A stretch of 64,000 bases of DNA from Actinoplanes cyaneus. Its GTDB lineage: Bacteria; Actinomycetota; Actinomycetes; Mycobacteriales; Micromonosporaceae. The notes beneath the pieces are model-generated. The model made no database searches, was not told the origin of the DNA, and worked only from the letters and a program-made list of their open reading frames with translations. Positions 52,065 through 59,136 of the stretch are shown here, one piece after another. The number at the start of each line of letters is the position of its first letter. Within the stretch, counting starts at the first letter, position 1. Location: the NCBI RefSeq assembly GCF_016862095.1, contig NZ_BOMH01000041.1:247255-311254 (forward strand), written 5' to 3'. Made by a program: the position numbers and the translations under genes.

Positions 52065-53102
52065 TCAGTCCTGCGCCTTGCCGGAGGTGATCCGGGACAG
52101 GATCAGCGCGATGAGGATGATGGCGCCGTTCAGCGCGCCGATCCACTGGGCCGGCACATTCGCCAGCGTCAGCACGTTCTGGATCAGGTAGAGCAGAAGG
52201 ATGCCGGTGAACGCCCCGAACATCGTGCCCTTGCCACCGTTGAGGCTGACGCCGCCGATCACCGCGGCGGCGAACACCGTGAAGATGTAGCCGTTACCCT
52301 GCCCCGATGCCACCGACGCCAGCCGGCCGGACAGGAGCAGGCCACCTAGCGCGGCGAGGACACCGGCCACGACCAGGGCGATGGTCAGCACCCGTTCGAC
52401 GCGCACGCCCGCCGCCCGGGCGGCGTCCGGATTGCCGCCGATGGCATACAGCGCGCGGCCGAAACGGGTGTAGCCCAGGACGACGATTCCGACGGCGAAG
52501 AGCACCAGACACAACCACACCGATACGGGCACCCCGAGCCATACGGTCGTACCGAGATACATCATCGACTCCGGGAGCCCGAAGAAGGTCTGCCCACCCG
52601 AGATGCCGGTGAGCAGGCCACGCAGCACGATCAGCATGCCGAGCGTCACGATGAAGCCGTTGAGTCCGAAGCGCACGATCAGCGCCGCGTTGGCGATCCC
52701 GGCCAGGGCCCCGACGGCCAGCACGATCGGCACCGCCCAGGCGCCGGAGAGCAGACCGAGCCCGTGACCGGCGCCCGCGGCGACGGTCAGCCACGCGGCG
52801 AGGCCGGGCGCCAGACCGAACGTCGACTCCAGCGACAGGTCCATCTTCCCCGCCACCAGCACGACGGTCTGCGCCAGCACCAGCAGCGCCACCTCGGACA
52901 TCGTCTGCAAGATGTTGACCAGGTTGTCCCGGTTGAGGAAGACCGGGTTGACCAGCTGGCCGATGATCGCGATCACCACGATCGCCGGGACCAGGACGAG
53001 GTCGCGGAGCCGGGCGAACCGGATGCCGGACAGGCCACCCCGTGCTCCTCGCCGGTGCGGGGTGTCCTGCGGCGCGGGCGGGGCTGTTGCGGTCTCAGAC
53101 AT
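52065..53102 (-). CDS. Sugar ABC transporter permease (RbsC-like)
   Basis: 345 residues, about 9-10 hydrophobic helices. BPD_transp_2 motifs include the G-L-D-like segment VAGKMDLSLESTFGLAPG, the coupling loop GYTRFGRALYAIGGNPDAARAAGV and FAAAVIGGVSLNGGKGT. Forms the membrane pore for ribose-type sugar import. Its start overlaps the ATPase gene's end by 8 bp; it is last in the leftward operon and converges on the GntR gene. Confidence 0.92.
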   Translation of the reverse strand: MSETATAPPAPQDTPHRRGARGGLSGIRFARLRDLVLVPAIVVIAIIGQLVNPVFLNRDNLVNILQTMSEVALLVLAQTVVLVAGKMDLSLESTFGLAPGLAAWLTVAAGAGHGLGLLSGAWAVPIVLAVGALAGIANAALIVRFGLNGFIVTLGMLIVLRGLLTGISGGQTFFGLPESMMYLGTTVWLGVPVSVWLCLVLFAVGIVVLGYTRFGRALYAIGGNPDAARAAGVRVERVLTIALVVAGVLAALGGLLLSGRLASVASGQGNGYIFTVFAAAVIGGVSLNGGKGTMFGAFTGILLLYLIQNVLTLANVPAQWIGALNGAIILIALILSRITSGKAQD

Positions 53103-54657
53103 GCCGGCTCAGTCCTTCCATCGCGGCCACCAGATCGTGGTCGTGCCAGCCTCGTGGCAGTTCGGCGACGATGCGTCCCTGGAAGAGCACCAGTACGCGG
53201 TCACAGGGGCGCAGGTCGTCGAGCTCGTCGGAGGCGATGAGCACCGCGGTGCCGGCCCCGGCCGCCTCGTCGACCTTGTTCAACAGGAACTCCTTGGAGC
53301 GCACGTCCACTCCGGCCGTCGGATCGATCAGCACCAGGAGGCGGGGATCGCCGGCCAGAGCCCGAGCCATGACGACCTTCTGCTGGTTGCCCCCGGACAG
53401 CGCCCGCACCGGGACGTCCGGCCCGGACGTCTTGATCGCCAAGCTGTCGATCATCCGGCCGGCCTCGGCGTCGGTGCGGCGCCGGCTGATCAGACCGGCC
53501 CGGGTGAGCCGTCCGCCGATGGTCATGGTGGCGTTCGCCGCGATCGACATGTCCGGCACGAATCCCTGGCGGTGCCGATCCCGCGGGACGAAACCGATGC
53601 CCGCGGCCAGACCGGCGCCCACATCGCCGGGGCGCAGCACACCGCCGTCGACCGTGATGGTTCCCGAGGTGGCCCGGCGCAGACCGACGATCGTCTCGGC
53701 GGCCTCGATCCGCCCGCTGCCACCGGCGCCGGCCAGGCCGACCACCTCCCCCGGGCGTACGTCGAAACTGAGGTGGGCGAAGGTTCGCGCGGTGAGGTCT
53801 GCGACCCGCAGCAGCGGCACGGCGCCCGCGCCGGCGAGCGGGCGCTGGCGGGCGGTGATCAGCCCACCGGCCTCACCGGTCATGGCGGCGACCAGGTCGG
53901 CACGGGGCAACTCGGCGACGGGCTCCGTCAGCACCCAGCGGGCGTCCCGGAAGACGGTCACGGTGGTGCAGAGGTCGTAGACCTCCTGCAGGTGATGGCT
54001 GATGAACAAGAAGGTGACCCGCTGCGCCTGCAACTCACGGATCTTGCCGAACAGCCGGTCGATGGCGCCGGCGTCCAGCTGCGCCGTCGGCTCGTCGAGA
54101 ATGATGAACCGGGCACCGAACGACAGGGCCCGGGCGATCTCCACGAACTGACGTTGCTCGACGGACAGGTCCCCGGCCGGCGCCCGGGGATCGACGTCGA
54201 CGCCGTAGGCCTCCAGCAGGTCCCGCGCCCGGCGACGGACCACCGGCCAGTCCAGCAGACCGAGCCGGCCACGGTTCTGCCGGTTGAGGAACAGGTTCTC
54301 CGCGACCGACAACGACCCGATGATCGTCGATTTCTGGTAGACGCAGGCAACCTCGCGGCGCCACGCGTCCCGATCGGTGCTCCTGGGAGCCGGGCGACCG
54401 GCGAACCGCACCTGCCCGGCATCGGGTTGCTGGAGCCCGGTCAGGATCGACACCAGGGTCGACTTGCCGGCCCCGTTACGGCCGACGAGCGCGTGGGTCT
54501 CCCCCTCCGTGACGACCAGGCCGGCATCGTCGAGTGCCACGGTGGAGCCGTACCTCTTGCTGATGTGTGCAGCGTGCACCACGGCCGGGCGGTCAGGGAC
54601 CCGTGCGGCGCGACTGAGCGGACCCGGCGTCGTGCCGGACTCCTCGTGGTCGTTCAT
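53095..54657 (-). CDS. Sugar ABC transporter double ATPase (RbsA/MglA-like)
   Basis: 520 residues from ATG 54657. Two fused nucleotide-binding domains. The first has Walker A GRNGAGKST and Walker B IILDEPTAQLD. The second lacks a standard P-loop (GLAGAGGSGR), its signature is LSGGNQQK and its Walker B region reads VLIDPTAGVD, so the catalytic Asp-Glu is altered; one degenerate site is common in this family. It energises uptake together with the permease and binding protein. It starts 28 bp after the binding-protein stop. Confidence 0.92.
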   Translation of the reverse strand: MNDHEESGTTPGPLSRAARVPDRPAVVHAAHISKRYGSTVALDDAGLVVTEGETHALVGRNGAGKSTLVSILTGLQQPDAGQVRFAGRPAPRSTDRDAWRREVACVYQKSTIIGSLSVAENLFLNRQNRGRLGLLDWPVVRRRARDLLEAYGVDVDPRAPAGDLSVEQRQFVEIARALSFGARFIILDEPTAQLDAGAIDRLFGKIRELQAQRVTFLFISHHLQEVYDLCTTVTVFRDARWVLTEPVAELPRADLVAAMTGEAGGLITARQRPLAGAGAVPLLRVADLTARTFAHLSFDVRPGEVVGLAGAGGSGRIEAAETIVGLRRATSGTITVDGGVLRPGDVGAGLAAGIGFVPRDRHRQGFVPDMSIAANATMTIGGRLTRAGLISRRRTDAEAGRMIDSLAIKTSGPDVPVRALSGGNQQKVVMARALAGDPRLLVLIDPTAGVDVRSKEFLLNKVDEAAGAGTAVLIASDELDDLRPCDRVLVLFQGRIVAELPRGWHDHDLVAAMEGLSRHV

Positions 54658-54685
54658 GTCGGCGTGCACCCGCCTAACGGTCGGC

Positions 54686-55750
54686 TCAGCTGGGGCTGTT
54701 TCCCCACAGCGACTTGTCATCGGACTTGATGCTGGGAACGCCGTCGAACGTGGCTCCGTCCGCGGTCACCAGCGGCGCCTGCAACTGGTCCTCGAGGACT
54801 CCCGGGCGCACCTGGACGATCGTGCTGCTGTGGTCGGTCGGGCCGGGCTGGTAGGTCTTGCCCGCGATCGCGTCCTTCAGATACGACAACGCGTACTTGG
54901 CGTACAGATCGGCAGGCTGCGAGACGGTCGCGTCGATCTCGCCGGCGGCGATGCTCTTGAGCTCTTGCGGAATGCCGTCGTTGCTGACCACGAAGACGTG
55001 CCGGGGGTCGGTGGGCGGGACCAGCAGGTTGCGCTGCTTGAGCAACTGCAGGGTGCCGGCCAGGGCGAAGCTGGACTGCATGTAGACGCCCTTGATGTCG
55101 GGATGTTCGGTGAGCCGGGTCTGCAGTTTCTGCGATGCGACGGCGCCGTCCCAGTTGGTCGCCTCCCCGAACACCGTGATGCCGGGATAGTTGCTCTTCA
55201 TGCACTGGTCGAACGCCTCGGTCCGGTCACGGCCGTTGATCGAGTCCAAGCCGCCCTCCAGCATGACCACCTTGCCGGCGCCCTTGAGTTTGGCGCCCAG
55301 GAGTTTGCACGCCTTCTCGCCGTAGGCGCGGTTGTCGGCTCGCACCACCATGAACACGTTGCCCGTGTCCGGCCGGGTGTCGATCGTCACGACCGGGATC
55401 TTCTTGGATTCCAGTTGCTGCAGCGTCGGTGCGATCGCGGCGGTGTCCTGCGGTGCCATAGAGACACCCTTGACGCCCTGGCTGATGAAGGTCTGCACGT
55501 TGGCGGCCAGCTTGGCGACGTCGTTCTGCGAGTTCGTGGTCTTGATCTCCACCCCGAGCTCGGCGGCGAACTGAGGGGTGTACTTGATGAAGGAGTTCCA
55601 GAAGTCGGTGTCCGAGCGGGGATAGTCGACGCCGACCACCAGCTTGCCGTCACCGGCGGATCCGTTTCCGCCACCGCTGTCGCCACATGCCGCGGTCAGT
55701 GAGGTGGTCAGCAACAAGGCGGCCCCGATCGGGCCGAGCCGAAGTCTCAT
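54686..55750 (-). CDS. Sugar-binding lipoprotein of the ABC transporter (RbsB-like)
   Basis: 354 residues from ATG 55750 (preceded by GGAGCACC). The lipobox LTAAC anchors Cys22 to the outer membrane face. The Peripla_BP_4 fold shows VVGVDYPRSDTDFWNSF, ISQGVKGVSMAPQDTAAI, VVTIDTRP, MVVRADN and VVSNDGIPQELK. It captures a sugar for import. First gene of the leftward operon; operators O3 and O4 lie 86 and 217 bp upstream of its start, matching those of the fucD-like operon, which suggests that both handle the same sugar. Confidence 0.92.
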   Translation of the reverse strand: MRLRLGPIGAALLLTTSLTAACGDSGGGNGSAGDGKLVVGVDYPRSDTDFWNSFIKYTPQFAAELGVEIKTTNSQNDVAKLAANVQTFISQGVKGVSMAPQDTAAIAPTLQQLESKKIPVVTIDTRPDTGNVFMVVRADNRAYGEKACKLLGAKLKGAGKVVMLEGGLDSINGRDRTEAFDQCMKSNYPGITVFGEATNWDGAVASQKLQTRLTEHPDIKGVYMQSSFALAGTLQLLKQRNLLVPPTDPRHVFVVSNDGIPQELKSIAAGEIDATVSQPADLYAKYALSYLKDAIAGKTYQPGPTDHSSTIVQVRPGVLEDQLQAPLVTADGATFDGVPSIKSDDKSLWGNSPS

Positions 55751-55835
55751 GAGGTGCTCCGATCCGAGTAGCAAGGGGCGTACCGAGGGCAGAGTGGAGC
55801 AGATCCGGGACCGGCACACCGGGGTCGACCTCACC

Positions 55836-55850
55836 GGACATGGGATGTCT
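55836..55850. promoter_or_regulatory. GntR-type operator O3
   Basis: GGACAT-GGG-ATGTCT, upstream of the binding-protein gene; same half-site and spacing as O1, O2 and O4 except the first two bases. Confidence 0.68.
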
Positions 55851-55966
55851 TTGTAGACCCGCGAGCTGACTCATGTCCAGAGACTCGGCCGAAATTGCCG
55901 TGTAATGCCGAGTTGATCGCAAGAGCCTTCACGGCGTACCCCGCTGCAAGGCGCTTTCGGGCCCGT

Positions 55967-55981
55967 ATACATAGGATGTCT
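55967..55981. promoter_or_regulatory. GntR-type operator O4
   Basis: ATACAT-AGG-ATGTCT, between the LacI gene and the ABC operon. With O3 it forms a second pair, 131 bp apart, mirroring the O1/O2 pair. Confidence 0.72.
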
Positions 55982-56019
55982 CGGTAAGCTCGGCTCGCCT
56001 CGCGACGTGGACAGCGGGG

Positions 56020-57036
56020 TCAGGTCGCGGGCGCGGCGGTGCTGGCACGGACCACCAGGCGGGTGGGGGTGTCCGGCTGGGACTGCGGCGATCGCCCGTC
56101 GATGACGTCCATCATCACCCGGGCGGTGTGCACACCGTAGGCCTGGATGTCGCGGGCGAGGGCGGTGAGCGCCGGCCGGACCAGGAAACACAACTGGGAG
56201 TCGTCGCCGGCGACGACCGACAGCTCGTCCGGCACGGCGACGTTCATCTCCTGGGCCACGTTGAGCGCCGCGGCGGCCATCACGTCGTTGTCGTACATGA
56301 TCGCGGTCGGCCGGTCGCGCCGGGACAGCAGCGTGCGGGTGGCCCGTACGCCGGCCTCCCGGGTGAAATCGGTCTCGATGACCTGCGGTTCGGGCAGGCC
56401 GTGGGTGCGGGCGGCGGCCCGGAACGCGCCGATGCGCACCTGGGTGTGCTCCAGGGCGGGAAGCCCGGCGACCCGGGCGATCCGCCGGTGCCCGAGCGCC
56501 ACGAGATAGTCGACCGCCGAGGTCACCGCGGCGGTGTCGTCGGTCCAGACCGAGGGCAGCCGGCTGTCGGCGCGGGGACCACCGACCAGGACGGCCGGGA
56601 TCCCGAGTTCCTCGACGACCGGCAGGCGGCTGTCGGTGCGCCACAGGTCGGTGAGGACCATGCCGTCGACGCGGCGTTCCGCCCAGCACCGCCGCATCGC
56701 GTCGATCGCGGCGCGATGGTCGTCGACGAACTGCAACAGCAGGCCGATGCTGCGCCGGGACAACTCGCCCTCGAGCCCGGCGATGAACCGCATGAAGAAC
56801 GGCTCGGCGCCGAGCGTGTCCGCCGGCCAGGCGATCACCAGGCCGACGCTGTGCGCCCGGGACCCGGAGAGTGATCGCGCGGCGACGCTGGGCCGCCAGC
56901 CGATCTGGTCGGCGATCGCGAGGATGTGCCGGCGGGTGGCGTCGGAGACGCCGGGGCGGCCGTTGAGCGCGTAGGAGACGGCACTGATCGAGACGCCGGC
57001 ACGCGCCGCGATCTCCGCGATGGTCGGGCGTTTCAC
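56020..57036 (-). CDS. LacI-family regulator, probable controller of the endoglucanase
   Basis: 338 residues. A canonical LacI HTH with hinge (residues 4-60; TIAEIAARAGVSISAVSYAL) and a Peripla_BP_3 effector domain (65-330; VDGMVLTDLW, VDYLVALGHRRIARVAG, VVAGDDSQLC). It diverges from the CBM2-GH5 gene; the intergenic region contains two related dyads, one in front of each gene. Homologues such as CebR sense cello-oligosaccharides, so cellulose-derived sugars are the likely inducers. Confidence 0.9.
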   Translation of the reverse strand: MKRPTIAEIAARAGVSISAVSYALNGRPGVSDATRRHILAIADQIGWRPSVAARSLSGSRAHSVGLVIAWPADTLGAEPFFMRFIAGLEGELSRRSIGLLLQFVDDHRAAIDAMRRCWAERRVDGMVLTDLWRTDSRLPVVEELGIPAVLVGGPRADSRLPSVWTDDTAAVTSAVDYLVALGHRRIARVAGLPALEHTQVRIGAFRAAARTHGLPEPQVIETDFTREAGVRATRTLLSRRDRPTAIMYDNDVMAAAALNVAQEMNVAVPDELSVVAGDDSQLCFLVRPALTALARDIQAYGVHTARVMMDVIDGRSPQSQPDTPTRLVVRASTAAPAT

Positions 57037-57050
57037 GGTTGCCCTTCCCC

Positions 57051-57064
57051 CTTAAGCGTTTAAG
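57051..57064. promoter_or_regulatory. LacI-type operator near the regulator start
   Basis: CTTAAGCGTTTAAG, a near-perfect dyad with central CG, 14 bp upstream of the LacI ATG; suggests autoregulation. A related site lies at 57120. Confidence 0.7.
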
Positions 57065-57119
57065 CACGGGCCCTGCCGATCAGGCTGCCACATATCATCG
57101 AACCATGTCGAACTCTTGA

Positions 57120-57133
57120 CTTAAATGTTTCAG
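57120..57133. promoter_or_regulatory. LacI-type operator upstream of the endoglucanase
   Basis: CTTAAATGTTTCAG, matching 11 of 14 positions of the site at 57051-57064, 74 bp upstream of the GH5 start codon. Confidence 0.58.
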
Positions 57134-57207
57134 TTCGCCACCCTCCAACCAGGCGCCGACATCGATACGCCCCGATCGGCCACCCATCCCCGACGCAAGG
57201 AGAACCG

Positions 57208-58743
57208 ATGAGACCTCGCTATGCCGCGCTCGCCGCGGCCGCGGCCGGGCTGCTGGCCGCGACCGGCCTGACCGGCATCATCACGCCGGCCGCCGCGGCC
57301 GCTGCCGGATGCTCGGTGACCTACACGGTGGCCGGCCAGTGGCAGGGCGGCTTCCAGGGCGCCGTCTCCTTCACCAACCTTGGCGACCCGCTCATCGCCT
57401 GGAAACTCGAGTTCGACCTGCCCGACGCCGGCCAGAAGATCAGCCAGGGCTGGAACGCCGACTGGGCGCAGTCGGGCCGGCACGTCACCGCGACCAGCAC
57501 CAGCTGGAACGGGGCCGTGCCCACCAGCGGGACCGTGTCGTCGCTCGGCTTCCTCGGCACCTTCACCGGCGCCAACCCGAAGCCGGGCGCGTTCAGCATC
57601 AACGGCGTGCCGTGCACCGGCGGGGTCGCCACTCCGTCGGCCGGCCCGTCCACTTCCCCGTCGACGTCGCCGTCCACCTCCCCCTCGACCCCGCCGAGCA
57701 GCTCGCCGCCGGTCACCGGCCCGGCTCCGGCCCTGCACGTGTCCGGCAACAAGCTCGTGACCGCGGCCGGCAAGACGTACCGGCTGCTCGGCGTCAACCG
57801 CTCCAGCGGCGAGTTCGCCTGCGTACAGGGCAAGGGCATGTGGGACGGCGACCCGGCCGCGCAGGCCAACATCGACGCCATGAAGTCGTGGAACATCCAC
57901 GCCGTACGGATCCCGCTCAACGAGGACTGCTGGCTCGGACTGTCCGGGTCACCCAGCGGGGCCGCGTACCAGCAGCAGGTGAAGGTCTTCGTCGACGCGC
58001 TGGTCGCCAACGGCATCACGCCGATCCTCGACCTGCACCGGACCCACGGGCAGTACACCGGCAACATCTCCGCCTGCTCCGACGTCAACGCCACCTGCCA
58101 GAAGCCGATGCCGAGCGCCGAGCACACCCCGCGGTTCTGGACCGGCGTGGCCACCACCTTCAAGGGCAACGACGCCGTCGTCTTCGACCTGTTCAACGAG
58201 CCGTACCCGGACGCCGCCAACAACTGGTCGGACATGGCCGCGGCCTGGCGCTGCCTGCGCGACGGCGGCACCTGCACCGGCATCACCTACGAGGTGGCCG
58301 GCATGCAGGACCTGCTCGACGCGGTCCGCGCCACCGGCGCCACGAACGTCGTCATGAGCGCCGGGCTGACCTGGACCAACGACCTGTCGCAGTGGCTGGC
58401 GTACAAGCCGGTGGACCCGACCGGCAACCTGATGGCGTCGTGGCACTCGTACAACTTCAACGCGTGCGTCACCACCGCCTGCTGGGACAGCCAGATCGGG
58501 GCGGTGGCCGCCCAGGTGCCGGTGCAGGCCGGCGAGATCGGCCAGGACACCTGCGGCCACGACTACATCGACCAGGTCATGGCCTGGGCGGACGCCCACG
58601 GTGTCGGATACACCGCGTGGACCTGGAATCCGTGGGGCGGCTGCGGCACCTCCGGCAACGTGCTGATCGAGGACTGGTCCGGCACGCCGACCAAGACGTT
58701 CGGCGAGGGATACCGGGCCCACCTGCTCACTGTCAACCCGTAG
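57208..58743 (+). CDS. Secreted CBM2-GH5 endoglucanase
   Basis: 511 residues. A signal peptide of about 32 residues is followed by CBM2 (33-130; disulfide cysteines in AGCSVTY and GVPCTG, surface Trp residues), a Pro/Ser/Thr linker (135-165) and a GH5 barrel (170-511). The catalytic acid is Glu331 in FDLFNEPYP and the nucleophile Glu443 in QAGEIGQD; WHSYNF supplies the conserved His. It hydrolyses internal beta-1,4-glucan bonds outside the cell. The ATG is preceded by AAGGAGAA. Divergent LacI and the flanking operators suggest repression until cello-oligosaccharides appear. A strong hairpin follows the stop. Confidence 0.94.
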   Translation: MRPRYAALAAAAAGLLAATGLTGIITPAAAAAAGCSVTYTVAGQWQGGFQGAVSFTNLGDPLIAWKLEFDLPDAGQKISQGWNADWAQSGRHVTATSTSWNGAVPTSGTVSSLGFLGTFTGANPKPGAFSINGVPCTGGVATPSAGPSTSPSTSPSTSPSTPPSSSPPVTGPAPALHVSGNKLVTAAGKTYRLLGVNRSSGEFACVQGKGMWDGDPAAQANIDAMKSWNIHAVRIPLNEDCWLGLSGSPSGAAYQQQVKVFVDALVANGITPILDLHRTHGQYTGNISACSDVNATCQKPMPSAEHTPRFWTGVATTFKGNDAVVFDLFNEPYPDAANNWSDMAAAWRCLRDGGTCTGITYEVAGMQDLLDAVRATGATNVVMSAGLTWTNDLSQWLAYKPVDPTGNLMASWHSYNFNACVTTACWDSQIGAVAAQVPVQAGEIGQDTCGHDYIDQVMAWADAHGVGYTAWTWNPWGGCGTSGNVLIEDWSGTPTKTFGEGYRAHLLTVNP

Positions 58744-58749
58744 GACAGG

Positions 58750-58779
58750 GGCGGCCCGTTCCGCACGGAACGGGCCGCC
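58750..58779. terminator. Terminator after the endoglucanase
   Basis: GGCGGCCCGTTCCG pairs with CGGAACGGGCCGCC (14 bp, loop CA), 7 bp after the stop. Confidence 0.9.
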
Positions 58780-59136
58780 GCCTGCCGCGAAGGGTCGTCT
58801 CCGGCGGGCCCGCCGCTGAAGGCCATATTCGACCTCACGCCCACTCATGACAGGCGTCGAGCCGGATGCCGTATCGGCCACGGTCGCGATGCGACAACAG
58901 ATGGCGGCGCTTGCGCTTGCGCAGTCGCCTTGGTCGCCCCGCGGTCAGCCGGCCGCGGCGCCTGCCCGCGCCGTGCACCTGAATGGATGACAGCATCGCC
59001 GATCATCCATCCGGTGGTGGACGATCAGATCCGATTGTGTGCACCCGCGCGTGGTGGTAGTTCCCGATCAAGCGTCCCTACGATCAGGCGGCATCGGATC
59101 TGTCCGACTCCTTTGTGGCGGCTGAGGAGGAATGTG
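58780..59136. other. Intergenic stretch before the DUF4407-GTPase gene
   Basis: About 357 bp with no recognisable gene. The downstream reading frame is open across it, but lacks coding character before the ribosome site at 59124-59130. It presumably holds the promoter of the GTPase-WD40 operon; no clear operator was seen. Confidence 0.5.
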
